The notes under the pieces were generated by a model. It searched no databases, was not told the origin of the DNA, and saw nothing but the letters and a program-made list of their open reading frames with translations. From Deinococcus aquaticus (lineage in GTDB: Bacteria > Deinococcota > Deinococci > Deinococcales > Deinococcaceae): a stretch of DNA of 64,000 nucleotides. Shown piece after piece: positions 12,924 through 29,350 of the stretch. The translations under genes were made by a program, and so were the position numbers. Every line of letters begins with the position of its first letter. Position 1 is the first letter of the stretch. The stretch is taken from the NCBI RefSeq assembly GCF_028622095.1, contig NZ_CP115166.1:124001-188000 (forward strand), written 5' to 3'.

Positions 12924-14041
12924 ACCTCCCTGACACCACCTTCCGCACGCCCGTCACGCTGATGTCCGGTTTCCTGGGCAGCGGCAAGACCACCCTGCTG
13001 AACAACCTGCTGCGCCAGACGCACGACCGCACCCTGGCCGTGATCGTGAACGAATTCGGGGAGGTCAGCATCGACGGGGCCCTGCTGCGCAGCCGCGAGG
13101 ACGGCGTGGAACTGTTCGACGTGAGCGGCGGCCTGCTCGCCTACGGCGGCGACGACGACGCCTTCCGCCGCACGCTGCGCGCCCTGCTGGACCGGCGGCA
13201 CACCTTCGATCACGTGCTGATCGAGACGAGCGGACTGGCCGCCCCGACCGCCGTGATGGTCGCCCTGCAGGACCCGGCCTTCGCCGGCGCCTTCACGCTG
13301 GACGCCACACTGGTCGTCGTGGACACGCCCCTGCTGCTGGAGGGAGCCTTCGACCCGGACGGCCCGAACCCGGCTGTTCCCAATTCGCTGGCCCGCAGCG
13401 CCGCGCAGGTGTTCGACGCGCAACTGGAATTCGCGGACGTGGCGATCCTGAACAAGATCGGCGGCCTGAGCGACGCGCAGTTGTTGCAGGCCGAGGCGGA
13501 CGTGCGTCACCGCGCGCCGCGCGTGCGCTTCCTGGAACTGGCGCACGACGCGCGGCTGGACACGCAACTCACACTGGGCCTGAACCTGCACGGCGCCCGG
13601 CGCGCCGCGCACCACGCGCCGGTCAGCGGCGCGCCCGGCGACCTGAGCGGCCCGCTGCACGACCACACCGGCCTGGACGGGCACTCGCACGGCGACCTGG
13701 ACGCGCACGTGCACAGCCTGGGCACCCACCAGCACTTTCATGAGCACGATCCGGGCTGGCAGTCGTTCCGGTTGACCGGCGCGGGCGCGCAGGACCCGCA
13801 GGCGCTGGCGACCGCGGTGCGGAACGTGGCGCGGGTGTTCCCGGTGCTGCGCGTCAAGGGCTTCGTGACCGACGTGGACGGGCAGCGGCACGCACTACAG
13901 GCGGTGCGCTCGCGGGTGGACCTGACGCCCGCCCCGACCCGGCCGGACGCGCCGAACGAACTGGTGTTCATCGGGTACCACGTGAGCCGCAAGAAGGTCA
14001 CGGAAGCGCTGGGCCGGGCCGTGCCGCAGCGGTGGGAGTGA
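12920..14041 (+). CDS. cobW: CobW-like G3E family P-loop protein with degenerate motifs
   Basis: This 373-aa COG0523/CobW protein probably delivers cobalt or helps the chelatase. The P-loop GFLGSGKTTLLNNLL is at about residues 17-31 and VNEFGEVSIDG follows. Two usual motifs are changed. The metal-binding CxCC segment reads VSGGLLAYG with no cysteine, and NKxD reads NKIG. A histidine-rich segment with HSHGDLDAHVHSLGTHQHFH (about residues 227-246) could bind metal instead. The C-terminal CobW domain has VKGFVTDVDG. It shares one base with the following permease gene. Confidence 0.88.
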   Translation: MNLPDTTFRTPVTLMSGFLGSGKTTLLNNLLRQTHDRTLAVIVNEFGEVSIDGALLRSREDGVELFDVSGGLLAYGGDDDAFRRTLRALLDRRHTFDHVLIETSGLAAPTAVMVALQDPAFAGAFTLDATLVVVDTPLLLEGAFDPDGPNPAVPNSLARSAAQVFDAQLEFADVAILNKIGGLSDAQLLQAEADVRHRAPRVRFLELAHDARLDTQLTLGLNLHGARRAAHHAPVSGAPGDLSGPLHDHTGLDGHSHGDLDAHVHSLGTHQHFHEHDPGWQSFRLTGAGAQDPQALATAVRNVARVFPVLRVKGFVTDVDGQRHALQAVRSRVDLTPAPTRPDAPNELVFIGYHVSRKKVTEALGRAVPQRWE

Positions 14042-15063
14042 TGGACGCCCCGCACGTCCCGGCGCCGCTGCCCGGCGTGCCCGGCGGCCTGAGCGCCCGG
14101 CACAGCGCGCGCCGCTCCGCGCCATTCCTGCTGGCCGTGCTGGCCCTGCACGCGGCCGGCCTGTGCCTGCTGGCGCTGTCCGCGCCGGGGCAGCCGCTGC
14201 TGTGGGGCCTGGGCCTGAGCGCGTACCTGTTCGGCGTGCGGCACGCCTGGGACGCCGATCACATCGCCGTGATCGACAACACCGTCCGGCGGCTGCTGAC
14301 GCTGGGCCGCCCCGCGTACGGTGTGGGCCTGTACTTCAGCCTGGGGCACTCGGGCGTGGTGCTGCTGATGGCCGTGGCCGCCGCCCTGATCGGAGGGGCG
14401 CTGCTGGGCGCGCAGGATCAGATCGGCACGGTCGGCGGGTGGGTGGGGCCGTTCGTGGCCGGCGCGTACCTGCTGGTCGTGGCGACCCTGAACCTGAGTG
14501 CCGTCGCCCGGATGCTGCGCGGCGCACCCGAAGGGCACGGGGATCATGACGGGCACCATCACGGCGGTCTGCTGGCGCGGCTGATCGCGCCCCTGACCCG
14601 CCTGATCACCCGCCCGTGGCAGGTCATGCCGCTGGGCTTCCTGATGGGCCTGGGTTTCGACACGGCCAGCGAGATCGCGCTGCTGGCCCTGGCCGGGCAG
14701 GCCGGGCAACAGTCGCTCGGCTGGGCGGGCATCCTGTCCCTGCCGCTGCTGTTCGGGGCGGGCATGACGCTGTTTGATACCCTGAACGGCGCGTTCATGA
14801 CCCACGCGTACGGCTGGGCACTCGACCGGCCCGGCGCGCGGCGCACCTACAACCTGCTGGTCACCGGCCTGTCGGGTCTGGTGGCGCTGGTCGTGGGCGT
14901 GGTCACGCTGGGCGCCTGGGCGGCCGAACACTTCCCGGCCCTGTCTGGCCTGCGGAGCCTGGAGGCGCTGGACCTCGCGCCGCTGGGCTTCGGCCTGACC
15001 GGCGCGGCGGGCCTGCTGTTCCTGGTGGCCGTCCTGCGCCGCCGACTGACGGGCGCGGCGTGA
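14041..15063 (+). CDS. NiCoT-family nickel/cobalt transporter
   Basis: This 340-aa membrane protein has the diagnostic RHAWDADHIAVIDNTVRR signature in its second membrane segment, FSLGHSGVV, and MGLGFDTASEIALL. Those motifs select Co2+/Ni2+ in NixA/HoxN-type permeases. There are about eight membrane segments and a histidine-rich loop (GHGDHDGHHHGG, about residues 165-178). Its place between cobW and bluB points to cobalt uptake. The ATG shares one base with the cobW stop (TGATG). Confidence 0.92.
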   Translation: MDAPHVPAPLPGVPGGLSARHSARRSAPFLLAVLALHAAGLCLLALSAPGQPLLWGLGLSAYLFGVRHAWDADHIAVIDNTVRRLLTLGRPAYGVGLYFSLGHSGVVLLMAVAAALIGGALLGAQDQIGTVGGWVGPFVAGAYLLVVATLNLSAVARMLRGAPEGHGDHDGHHHGGLLARLIAPLTRLITRPWQVMPLGFLMGLGFDTASEIALLALAGQAGQQSLGWAGILSLPLLFGAGMTLFDTLNGAFMTHAYGWALDRPGARRTYNLLVTGLSGLVALVVGVVTLGAWAAEHFPALSGLRSLEALDLAPLGFGLTGAAGLLFLVAVLRRRLTGAA

Positions 15064-15715
15064 CGGTCCCTGCTGCCATGCCCGCGCCTGCGCCGGTCAG
15101 CGCGCAGGACCGCGCGGCCCTGTGGCGGGTCATGGAGGCCCGCCGCGACCACCGGCACTTCCGGCCCGACCCGGTCCCGCCCGAGATGCTGGCGCGCGTG
15201 CTGGACGCCTTCCGCGTGGCCCCCAGCGTGGGCCTGAGCCAGCCGTGGCAGGTCACGGTGATCCGCGACCCGGCCCGCCGGGCGCAGGTGCACGCCAGTT
15301 TCGTGCAGGTGCGTGCCCAGGAACGCCTGAGCTTCAGCGGCGAGCGCCGGGACCTGTACGACACCCTGAAACTCGAAGGCATTCTGGACGCCCCGCTGGG
15401 CCTGCTGGTCAGCCTCGACCCGCCGGACGGGCCGACCCTGGGCACGGGTGGCCTGGGCGGCATGCTGGAGGCCAGCGTGCTGTGCGCGGTCACGCTGGCG
15501 TGGCTGGCCGCCACCGCCGAGGGCCTGGGCCTGGGCTGGCTGAGCCTCGTGGACGGCGGGGACCTGGGTGAGCGGCTGGACCTGCCGCCCGGCACGCGCC
15601 CGCTGGCGTACCTGTGCCTGGGCTGGCCGGCCCTGACCCTGGACGCCCCGCTGCTGGAAACGACCGGCTGGGCGCGCCGCACGCCGCTGCGCGTGAACGA
15701 CACGGACGTGACACC

Positions 15716-15719
<4 letters not shown>
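15060..15719 (+). CDS. bluB: 5,6-dimethylbenzimidazole synthase
   Basis: This 219-aa nitroreductase-fold protein has the BluB motif [17 protein letters not shown] and [13 protein letters not shown] near the N-terminus. BluB splits reduced FMN with oxygen to give the lower ligand of B12, so it is an oxygen-dependent step inside an otherwise anaerobic-type gene set. The GTG start overlaps the permease stop by four bases. Confidence 0.92.
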
Positions 15720-18637
<2,918 letters not shown>

Positions 18638-18649
18638 GGGGGCCTATGG

Positions 18650-19567
18650 TTGGGCATGACTTCCGTCCAGCGCCCCAGCGACACGCCCCCCAGCACCGCG
18701 CCCCAGCCCCCGGTCCAGCCTGTGCCGGGCGTGCCCGACCCGACCGTCCTGAGCGGCGCGGCCCTGATGCACGCCGTCCTGAAGAAAGACGCCGAGAAGG
18801 CCGGCCGCGCCGCATGGCCCACCTTCGTTCTGTCGGTTCTGGCCGGCATGTACATCGGGCTGGGCGGCATGTTCTACACCCTGATCGAATCGGGCGGAAT
18901 CGACTTCGCGTTCAAGCAGGTGCTGGGCGGCCTGGGCTTCTGCGTGGGCCTGGTGCTGGTCCTGGTCGCCGGGGCGGAACTGCTGACCGGGAACGTGCTG
19001 CTGGTCCTCGGGGTAGTGCGCCGGCAGATCACCTGGGCGCAGGTGGCGCGCAACTGGGGACTTGTGTTTCTGGGCAACCTGGTGGGCGGCGTGCTGCTGG
19101 CCGCGCTGGTCGTCGCGTCCGGGCACCCGTCCCTGAACGGCGGGGGCGTGGCGCACGAGGCGGTGCGCGTGGCGACCGGCAAGGTCGGCAAGACGGCCGC
19201 GCAACTGTTCTTCAGCGGCGTGCTGTGCAACGTCCTGGTGTGCCTGGCGGTGTGGATGGCCCTTGCGGGCAAGACCCTGGCCGACAAGGTCCTGGCAGTG
19301 CTGCTGCCGGTCACGGCCTTCGTTGCGGCGGGCTTCGAGCACTCGGTGGCGGACATGTACCTGCTGCCGCTGGGCCTGATGCTGCGCGACCACGGCGCCG
19401 ACCTCGCGGACATTGCGCGGCTGGACCTGCCGCACGTGGTGAGCACCGTGGCGGTCGTCACGCTGGGCAACATCGTGGGCGGGGCCGTGTTCGTGGCGCT
19501 GGCCTACCACGCGGCCTACCCGGACAGCCCAGCCGACCGGGCCCCGGAGCCGTCCACGCATCGCTGA
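18650..19567 (+). CDS. Formate/nitrite-type (FNT) channel
   Basis: This 305-aa FNT-family membrane protein has [42 protein letters not shown] and the pore histidine motif [13 protein letters not shown]. There are six membrane segments after a proline-rich cytosolic N-terminus. FNT proteins carry formate, nitrite or hydrosulfide. The TTG at 18650 has good spacing from a GAGGGGG site; an ATG at 18656 is the alternative. It lies between the two parts of cobN in the same orientation, with no obvious cobalamin role. The precise ion cannot be told from sequence. Confidence 0.88.
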   Translation: MGMTSVQRPSDTPPSTAPQPPVQPVPGVPDPTVLSGAALMHAVLKKDAEKAGRAAWPTFVLSVLAGMYIGLGGMFYTLIESGGIDFAFKQVLGGLGFCVGLVLVLVAGAELLTGNVLLVLGVVRRQITWAQVARNWGLVFLGNLVGGVLLAALVVASGHPSLNGGGVAHEAVRVATGKVGKTAAQLFFSGVLCNVLVCLAVWMALAGKTLADKVLAVLLPVTAFVAAGFEHSVADMYLLPLGLMLRDHGADLADIARLDLPHVVSTVAVVTLGNIVGGAVFVALAYHAAYPDSPADRAPEPSTHR

Positions 19568-19587
19568 CCCTCACCCGCCCTCATGTC

Positions 19588-19620
19588 GGCGCGCGGCCTG
19601 CACCATCAGGGCCGCGCGCC
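19588..19620. terminator. Strong GC hairpin after the FNT gene
   Basis: GGCGCGCGGCC (19588-19598) pairs with GGCCGCGCGCC (19610-19620) across an 11-base loop, 21 bp after the FNT stop. No U-tract follows, so termination is possible but unproven. Confidence 0.5.
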
Positions 19621-19666
19621 GCCTTGCCGTGCCTGGGAACGATACGGATTCCGTCTGTTTCGTTAA

Positions 19667-19769
19667 TAACCCGGAAGAATGCCGGGTTGCCAACTCCACG
19701 CCCGGAACCCGTTTCTCTCCTACTCGCTTCGCTCGGGTTGAAAGCTTTTGCAACCCTTTCAACCGGAGT
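19667..19769 (+). repeat. Dispersed palindromic repeat, copy A
   Basis: The core is 19693-19769. It opens with ACTCCACGCCCGGAACCCG, has a TTCTC..ACTCG middle and a GGTTGAAAG..CTTTCAACC hairpin, and closes with GGAGT, inverted to the opening ACTCC. A second hairpin, AACCCGG..CCGGGTT, precedes it at 19667-19687. Related copies are at 54571-54639 and, reversed, at 29351-29430. It lies between the FNT gene and the second cobN part. It is probably a REP-like element or terminator; nothing in it looks coding. Confidence 0.7.
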
Positions 19770-19773
19770 CCGT

Positions 19774-19800
19774 ATGACCACACCCACGGAGACCCCATGA
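19774..19800 (+). CDS. Eight-codon leader ORF overlapping cobN-B
   Basis: ATG at 19774 encodes MTTPTETP and stops at TGA 19798-19800, which overlaps the cobN-B ATG (ATGA). It begins just after the dispersed repeat. It could load ribosomes onto cobN-B by coupling. It is too short to judge further. Confidence 0.3.
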   Translation: MTTPTETP

Positions 19801-21386
19801 CCGCTCCTGACCTGACTGCCCCCGACTTGAATGCGCTGGCGGGCCGTCCCATTCAGACGAACGGGGACGCGCTGGAACTGCTCGACGAACTGGCCCTGCA
19901 CCTGTACCAGCTGCTGGCCGAGCGTGACTTCGACCCGGCCAGCATTCCTGAGGTGCTGGCCCTCACGCTCGGGAGTGTCGGCGACCACGGCCCGCTGACC
20001 GCCACCCTGGACTACGCTTGCCGGGAATTGCGCCCGAACCTGGAAGCCACCACCGACGAGACCCGGCACCTGCTCGCGGGCCTTGCCGGGCGGTACGTGC
20101 CGGCCGGGCCGAGCGGTGCGCCGTCACGCGGGCAGGCGCACATTCTGCCCACCGGACGGAATTTCTACGCCGTGGACCCGCGTGCCGTGCCGTCCCCCGC
20201 CGCGTGGACGGTCGGCAGTGGGCTGGCCCGCGAGGTCCTCGCCCGGCACGAGCAGGAGACCGGCGCCCCTCCGCAGCGCGTGGCGATCAGCGTGTGGGGG
20301 ACGAGCAACATGCGCACCCAGGGGGACGACATCGCGCAGATTCTGGCCCTGATCGGCGTGCGGCCCCGCTGGCACGCCCAGAGCCGCCGCGTGGAGGGCG
20401 TGGACCTGATCCCGCTGGCGGAACTCGGGCGGCCCCGCGTGGACGTGACCGTGCGCATCAGCGGGTTCTTCCGGGACGCCTTCCCGCACGTGATCACCCT
20501 GATCGACGACGCCGTGCAGGCCGCCATGCACGCCGACGAACCGGAGGACCAGAACCCGCTGCGCCGCCAGTACCTCGCGGACCTCGCCGGGCGACTGGCG
20601 GACCTGCCGCCCGACGAGGCCGCCGCCCGCGCCGCGTACCGCGTGTTCGGCAGCGCGCCCGGCACGTACGGCGCCGGGATTCTCGACCTGATCAACGAGG
20701 GCAACTGGGCCGGTGACGGCGACTTCACCCGCACCTTCGTGAACTGGGGCGGGTACGCCTACACCGCCGCCGAGCAGGGCACGGACGCCCGCGACGACTT
20801 CCGCGCCCGGCTGGGCGGCACGCAACTCGTGCTGCACAACCAGGACAACCGCGAGCACGACATTCTCGACAGTGACGACTACCTGCAGTTCTTCGGCGGC
20901 ATGATCGCCTCGGTGCGGCACCTGAGCGGCACGCAACCCCTGCGGTACTTCGGGGATACCTCCAACCCCGAACGGGCCCGCGTGCGCGACCTGGGCGAGG
21001 AGACCCTGCGCGTGTACCGCTCGCGGGTCGTGAACCCCAAGTGGCTGAGCGGCATCCGCGCGCACGGGTACAAGGGCGGCCTGGAGCAGACGGCCACCGT
21101 GGACTACCTGTTCGGCCTGGACGCCACCGCGCAGGTCGCGCACGACTTCATGTACGAGGGTGTGGCGCAGGCCTACGCGCTGGACCCGGAGAATCAGGCG
21201 TTCCTGCGCCGCTCGAATCCCTGGGCACTCCAGGCCATCACCACTCGCCTGCTGGAGGCGCAGGGCCGGGGCCTGTGGACGCCGCAGCCGGAGACCCTGC
21301 ACGCCCTGCAGAACCTGCTGGTCGAGAGCGAGGGCCTGCTGGAGGAACGCGGCGAGACGGCCCGCCCTGGCGGAGGCGGCGCGTGA
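19797..21386 (+). CDS. cobN: CobN chelatase large subunit, C-terminal part
   Basis: The 529-aa product is the conserved C-terminal third of CobN/BchH. It includes [78 protein letters not shown] and [17 protein letters not shown]. The ATG at 19797 follows a GGAG site by six bases. The sequence picks up close to where the 15716-18637 product stops, so the two would assemble into a complete chelatase subunit. The FNT gene and a repeat lie between them. Confidence 0.92.
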   Translation: MTAPDLTAPDLNALAGRPIQTNGDALELLDELALHLYQLLAERDFDPASIPEVLALTLGSVGDHGPLTATLDYACRELRPNLEATTDETRHLLAGLAGRYVPAGPSGAPSRGQAHILPTGRNFYAVDPRAVPSPAAWTVGSGLAREVLARHEQETGAPPQRVAISVWGTSNMRTQGDDIAQILALIGVRPRWHAQSRRVEGVDLIPLAELGRPRVDVTVRISGFFRDAFPHVITLIDDAVQAAMHADEPEDQNPLRRQYLADLAGRLADLPPDEAAARAAYRVFGSAPGTYGAGILDLINEGNWAGDGDFTRTFVNWGGYAYTAAEQGTDARDDFRARLGGTQLVLHNQDNREHDILDSDDYLQFFGGMIASVRHLSGTQPLRYFGDTSNPERARVRDLGEETLRVYRSRVVNPKWLSGIRAHGYKGGLEQTATVDYLFGLDATAQVAHDFMYEGVAQAYALDPENQAFLRRSNPWALQAITTRLLEAQGRGLWTPQPETLHALQNLLVESEGLLEERGETARPGGGGA

Positions 21387-21411
21387 GCCGCGTCACCCTG
21401 AACCGCCCTGT

Positions 21412-21431
21412 ATGGACTAAGCTTAGTCCAT
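21412..21431. promoter_or_regulatory. Perfect 20-bp palindrome operator at the antitoxin start
   Basis: ATGGACTAAGCTTAGTCCAT reads the same on both strands and its last two bases are the AT of the antitoxin ATG. It contains TAAGCT, a TAnnnT -10 box six bases before that ATG, so a leaderless promoter and its operator coincide. Antitoxin autorepression here is the natural reading. Confidence 0.75.
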
Positions 21432-21672
21432 GCCGGAGACAGTCAACATCCACGCTGCCAAGACGCAACTGTCCCGCCTCGTGGACCGCGCCCACGCCGG
21501 CGAGGAGATCATTCTCGCCAAGGCCGGAAAACCCTACGCCCGGCTGGTGCCACTGGCGCCCGCCGCTGCGCGTGAACTCGGATTCCTGGCCGGAACCGTC
21601 CAGGTCGGCGCGGCCTTCGCGCACGAATCCCTGCGCCCACTGTCCGCCGAGGAACAGGCGGACTGGGAGTGA
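21430..21672 (+). CDS. Phd/YefM-family antitoxin
   Basis: This 80-aa protein has the Phd/YefM N-terminal DNA-binding pattern VNIHAAKTQLSRLVDRAHAGEEIILAKAGKPYARLVPL. A variable acidic C-terminus ([10 protein letters not shown]) would wrap the toxin. It overlaps the PIN-domain gene by four bases and has a perfect palindrome over its promoter. The pair would be self-regulated and could stabilise the replicon. Confidence 0.88.
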   Translation: MPETVNIHAAKTQLSRLVDRAHAGEEIILAKAGKPYARLVPLAPAAARELGFLAGTVQVGAAFAHESLRPLSAEEQADWE

Positions 21673-22064
21673 ACCTGCTGCTCGACACCCACATTCTGCT
21701 GTGGGCGACCCTTCAGCCGGCGCTGCTGCCGGGCGCGTGGCAGACCACGCTGCTCGATTCCCGCAACCGGTTGATCCTGAGCGCCGCGACCGCCTGGGAA
21801 CTCTCGATCAAACACCGCAGCGGCCGCCTCCCGGAAGCCGCCCCGCTGCTGCTGGATTTCCACGCGGTCACCGCACGACTCGGAGCCGAGGTGATCGACA
21901 TCTCCCCGGCCCACGCGGTGCGCGCCGGAGCGCTCGACTGGGATCACCGCGACCCCTTCGACCGCCTGCTGGTCGCGCAGGCCATCGAGCACGGGCTCAC
22001 GCTGATGACGGTGGATGCCAGCATCACGGCCTACGCCCACGCCCCGGTCCTGCCGCCTCCCTGA
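21669..22064 (+). CDS. vapC: PIN-domain toxin, VapC type
   Basis: This 131-aa PIN-domain RNase has the acidic residues in the expected places: [10 protein letters not shown] near the start, [19 protein letters not shown] and LMTVDASI. These coordinate Mg2+ for RNA cleavage. The GTG start overlaps the antitoxin stop. The module lies inside the B12 operon, in the same direction. Confidence 0.9.
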   Translation: MNLLLDTHILLWATLQPALLPGAWQTTLLDSRNRLILSAATAWELSIKHRSGRLPEAAPLLLDFHAVTARLGAEVIDISPAHAVRAGALDWDHRDPFDRLLVAQAIEHGLTLMTVDASITAYAHAPVLPPP

Positions 22065-22113
22065 GCCACGGCCCTCTGAGCTGCTGCCCCCTGAGCCGCT
22101 TCACGGAGGCTGC

Positions 22114-23978
22114 GTGACCCCCTCCGGACCCCTTCCGGACGCCGCGCCGCTGTTTCCACTGTCGGCGGTGGCGCACCAGCCGGACCTGACGCTGGCGCTG
22201 AGCCTGCTGGCCGTGTCGCCCGCGCTGGGCGGCCTGCTGATCCGGGGCGACCGGGGCGCGGCGAAAAGCACGTCCGCACGGGCGCTGGCGGCGCTGCTTC
22301 CAGCGCACGCGGAGGGGCTTCCAGCCGACGGGGACGGCGCGGCCCCGTTCGTGAACCTGCCGCTCGGGGCGGGCGAGGAGCGTGTGGTGGGCACGCTGGA
22401 CCTCGACGCGGCCCTGCGGGGCGAGGCGCGCCTGAAACCGGGCCTGATCGCGCAGGCGCACGGAGGCGTGCTGTACATCGACGAGGTGAACCTGCTACCG
22501 GACCATCTGGTGGACGTGCTGCTGGACGCCGCCGCGATGGGCGTGCACCGCGTGGAACGCGACGGCCTGAGCGTGACCGCGCCCGCCCGGTTCGCGCTGG
22601 TGGGCAGTATGAACCCCGAGGAGGGCAGCCTGCGCCCGCAGTTCCTGGACCGCTTCGGACTGTGCGTGGACGTGCAGGCCCCCACCGCGCCGGGCGAGCG
22701 GGCCGAGATCGTGCGCCGCCGCCTCGCCTTCGACGCCGACCCCGCCGTGTTCGTGCGGGCCTGGGCGGGGGCGGAGGCGGCCCTGCACGCCCGGCTGGAC
22801 GCGGCGCGCGGGCGACTGGCGCACGTGACCGTCCCGGACGTGCTGCTGATCCGCATTGCCGATCACGCGGCGGCGGCTGGTGTGCGCAGCCTGCGTGCGG
22901 ATCTGGTGCTGTACCGCGCCGCCTGCGCCCTGGCCGCGCTGGAGGGCCGCCTGTCGGTCACGGCGGCCGACGTGGACCGCGCCGCGCCGCTGGTCCTCAC
23001 GCACCGCCGGGTACCGCACGCGCCGGACCTGCCGCCCCCGCCCCCTCCTCCCAACGAACCGCCCCCGGAGCCACCGGCCGGACCGCCGGGCGACGCCCCG
23101 GACGGTGAGCCCCTCCCGGAAGCCGGGAACGAGCCGCCGCACACACCAGATGCTCCGGACGGGGGAGACCACCTGCCGCCCGCTGGCGACCCGCCGGGCG
23201 AGGTGTTCGCTCCCGCTCCCGCGCACGTTTTCCTGCCACTTCCCGGCGGGGCGCGCGGCGCGGGCGACGCCGGGCGCCCCCGCGTGACCGGCAGTCGCCC
23301 GGACGCGAATCCGGCCTCGCTGGCGCTGCCGGACTCGCTGCGCGCCGCCCTGACCCGCGCGGGCCTGAGCGGCGAGGCTGGCCCGGACAGGTCCGGCCTG
23401 ACCCGCGCGGACCTGCGCGCCCCCATCCTGGCCCCGCAGGAGGGCCGCCGGGTGCTGTTCGTCGCGGACGCCAGCGGCAGCGTCGGCGCGTCCGGACGGA
23501 TGGGCGCCGTCAAGGGCGCGCTGCTGGACGCCCTGGGCGGGCAGGGTCACGCCGACCGCATGGCCCTGATCACCTTCCGGGGCGTGGGGGCCGCGCTGCT
23601 GCTCGACTGGACCGCCGACGCCCACGCGGCCGCGCGGGCCGTGGAGGCCGCGCCTACGGGGGGCCGCACGCCGCTCACGCAGGCGCTGCGGCTGGCCCGC
23701 GTGACCCTGGACGCGGAGCGCGGCGCGCAGCTGGTGCTGTTCACGGACGGCCGCGCGAACGTCCCCACGCAGCCCGGCGCGGACCCCTGGGCCGAGGCAT
23801 TAGGCGCCGCCCGCGCCCTGCACGGTGTGCCCGCACTGGTCGTGGATACCGAGGCGGGCCGGGTGCGCCTGGGCCGGGCCGCGCAACTGGCCCGCGCGAT
23901 GGGCGCCGACCTCGCGCCCCTGCACCTGCCTGAACATCACCCTGACCCTTCCCTGAATCCCTCATCCCTGGAGACCCC

Positions 23979-23982
<4 letters not shown>
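22114..23982 (+). CDS. chlID: Magnesium-chelatase-type ChlI-ChlD fusion (cobaltochelatase motor subunit)
   Basis: The 622-aa protein joins an AAA+ motor to an integrin-like module. Walker A is [14 protein letters not shown] (about residues 44-57), Walker [17 protein letters not shown] (about 120), and a sensor GSMNPEEG follows. A long proline-rich acidic linker spans roughly 300-440. A VWA domain has the MIDAS motif DASGS at about 452 and ALITFRG later. Such proteins drive metal insertion by CobN/BchH. The GTG at 22114 follows CACGGAGG closely. Confidence 0.9.
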
Positions 23983-25372
<1,390 letters not shown>

Positions 25373-25376
<4 letters not shown>

Positions 25377-26290
25377 GCCGCCGCGCCCTGCTGCTGGCCC
25401 TGGCCCTGGACGCGCTGGGTGAGCCGCCCGCCCGCTGGCATCCGGTCGTGTGGATGGGCTCGTACCTGAACGCCGCGCGGGGCCGCTGGCAGGCCACCAC
25501 GCCCGCCGCGCAACTGCTGGAGGGGGGCCTGGGCTGGGCGGGCGGGGCCACGCTGGCCGCGCTGGCGGGCGGGGCGGCGGCGCGGCTGCCGTGGCCCGCG
25601 CAGGGAGTCTTCCTGAAGCCCCTGCTGGCCCGCCGGGCCCTGCTGTCGGCAGTGGGTGAGGTCGAGGCGGCCCTGCACGTGGGCAACCTGCCGGAAGCGC
25701 GCCGCCTGCTGGCGTGGCACCTCGTGAGCCGCGACACCACCCACCTGAGCGCCGCCGAGGTCGCCGGGGCCGCCGCCGAGAGCCTCGCGGAGAACCTGTC
25801 GGACAGCGTGGTCGCGCCGCTGCTGGCGTACCGCGCGGGCGGACTGCCGCTGGCGGCCCTGTACCGCTACACGAACACCGCCGACGCCCTGTGGGGCTAC
25901 CGCACGCCGGACCTGGAGTGGCCGGGCAAGGTCGCCGCGCGCGCCGACGACCTGCTGAACCTCGCCCCGGCCCGCCTGAGCGCCGCGTGCGCCCTGCTGG
26001 CCGCGCCGCTCCTGGGACTGGATGGCCGCGCCGCGTGGCGCGCATGGCGCTCAGGCCGCCGTGTCACGACCAGCCCGAACGCCGGGCACCCGATGAGCGT
26101 GTTCGCGGGGGCGCTGGGCGTGCGGCTCGACAAGCGCGGCGTGTACGTCCTGAATCCCGAGGGGCGCGCGCCGGGTGCCTCTGACCTGCGCGCGGCGCGG
26201 CGTCTGGCGCACCTGACCCTGATCCTCGCTACGCTGTGCCTGATGCTGCCCCGCCCACCCGCCTGCCCTGCCCGCCGGGCCCGCCCATGA
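25373..26290 (+). CDS. cbiB: Adenosylcobinamide-phosphate synthase
   Basis: This 305-aa membrane protein attaches aminopropanol or its phosphate to adenosylcobyric acid. Family motifs are [47 protein letters not shown] and [17 protein letters not shown]. Start and stop overlap neighbouring genes by four bases. Confidence 0.95.
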
Positions 26291-27340
26291 CCACCGACCT
26301 CCCGGTCACGGACCTGCCACCCACCGACCACTCCAGCCTGCCGCCCGTACTGCCCCGCGCCGCGCACGGCGGGCCGGACGCGCAGGCGTTCACGGGCCTG
26401 GATTTCAGCGTGAACACCAACCCGTACGGCCCGAACCCCCGCCTGATCCAGGCGGTGCGCGACGCCGATCACGCCCACTACCCGGACCCCACGTACGCCC
26501 GTGTGCGCGAGCGGCTGGCCGCGTGGCACGCCACCGAACCCGGCGGCGTGGCCCTCGCGACCGGCGCGTCCGACCTGCTACACCGCCTGGCCCGCGCCTA
26601 CCTGGGGAGCGGCGACACCCTGCTGAGCCTGTACGCGCCGTTCGGGGAACTGGCCCGCGCGGCCGCGCTGCAACGCGCGTCCGTGCAGGTCGTCCCCGCG
26701 CTGCCCACCACGCTCCCGGCCCGCACGCGCCTGGTGTACGTCGGGTACCCGCACAACCCCACCGGGCATGCCCCCACACTGGGCGAGCTGCTGGCTGCCG
26801 CCGACACCTGCGCTGCCGCCGGGGCGCTGCTGATCGTCGACGAGGCGTACGCGCCGTTCACGGCCCTGCCGGTCCCGCCGCGGCACCCGGCGCTGGTGAG
26901 GGTCCTCTCGCCCGGCAAGGCGCACGGCATGGTCGGCGCGCGCCCCGCCTACGCCCTGGCCGCGCCGCCGGTCGTCGCGGCGCTCGACAACCTCGCCCCC
27001 GCGTGGCACGTCACGGCCGCCACCGCTGCCGTCCTGGCGGCCCTGCCGCACGGTGCGCGCTTCCTGGCCGAGACGCTGCCGCGCGTCGCCGCGCACGCCT
27101 CCGAACTGGCCGCCGACCTGGGCCGCCTGGGCCGCACCGAGCACGCGGGCACGCCGTTCATGACCCTGCGCGTCGGGGACGCCGCCGCCGTCACCGCCGA
27201 CCTGCGCGAAGGCGGCATCCGCGTGCGGGACTGCGCCAGCTACGGCCTGCCGGACTGCATCCGCGTCAGCACGCGCCTGCCCGGCGAGAACGCCGCCCTG
27301 CTGCGCGCCCTGACCGCCCGCCTGGGCCGCGGAGGCCGAC

Positions 27341-27348
<8 letters not shown>
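26287..27348 (+). CDS. cobD: Threonine-phosphate decarboxylase
   Basis: This 353-aa fold-type I PLP enzyme supplies (R)-1-amino-2-propanol phosphate for CbiB. It has [39 protein letters not shown] and the PLP-lysine segment [16 protein letters not shown] (about residue 210). I chose the ATG at 26287, which overlaps the cbiB stop, over an upstream in-frame start inside cbiB. Confidence 0.88.
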
Positions 27349-28752
<1,404 letters not shown>

Positions 28753-28756
<4 letters not shown>

Positions 28757-29292
28757 CGCGGTCAGAGGCGGGCCGGATCGTGTTCGTGACCGGCGGGGCG
28801 CGCAGCGGCAAGAGCACGTTCGCGGAACGCCGCGCCGCGCAGGAGGCCGCGCCGGACGGAGGGGGCGTCACGTACCTCGCCACGGCGCAGGCCTTCGACG
28901 ACGAGATGACGGACCGCATCGCCCGTCACCGCGCCGACCGGCCCGCCGGGTGGGTCACGCACGAGGAACCGCTGGCCGTGCCCGCCGCGCTGCGCGCCGT
29001 GACCACACCCGCCGCGTTGCTGGACTGCCTGAGCCTGTGGGTCAGTAACCTGATGCTGGCCGGGCACACCGACGACGCGGTGCTGGACGCCGCCGACGAC
29101 CTGCTGCGCGCCGCCCGCGAACGAGGCGGCGTGACGGTCCTCGTGACCAACGAGGTGGGCTTCGGCATCGTGCCCGATAACGCTCTGGCCCGCCGTTACC
29201 GCGACCTGCTCGGCTGGGTGAACCAGCGGGCCGCCGCCGCCAGCGACGAGGCGCACCTGATCGTCAGCGGTCTGCCTCTACGGCTGAAGTAG
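28753..29292 (+). CDS. cobU: Adenosylcobinamide kinase / guanylyltransferase
   Basis: This 179-aa bifunctional enzyme phosphorylates adenosylcobinamide and transfers GMP to it. The P-loop TGGARSGKSTFAERRA is at about residues 14-29, and TNEVGFGIVPDNALARRYRD is the family motif. The GTG overlaps the cbiP stop by four bases. It is the last gene of the operon. CobS, CobT and the final phosphatase are not in the window. Confidence 0.95.
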
Positions 29293-29350
29293 CGCCGGGC
29301 TGTGGGAGGCCGGGGTGGCCGCCCCCTGACCACCTGAACACCTTGTCAAC

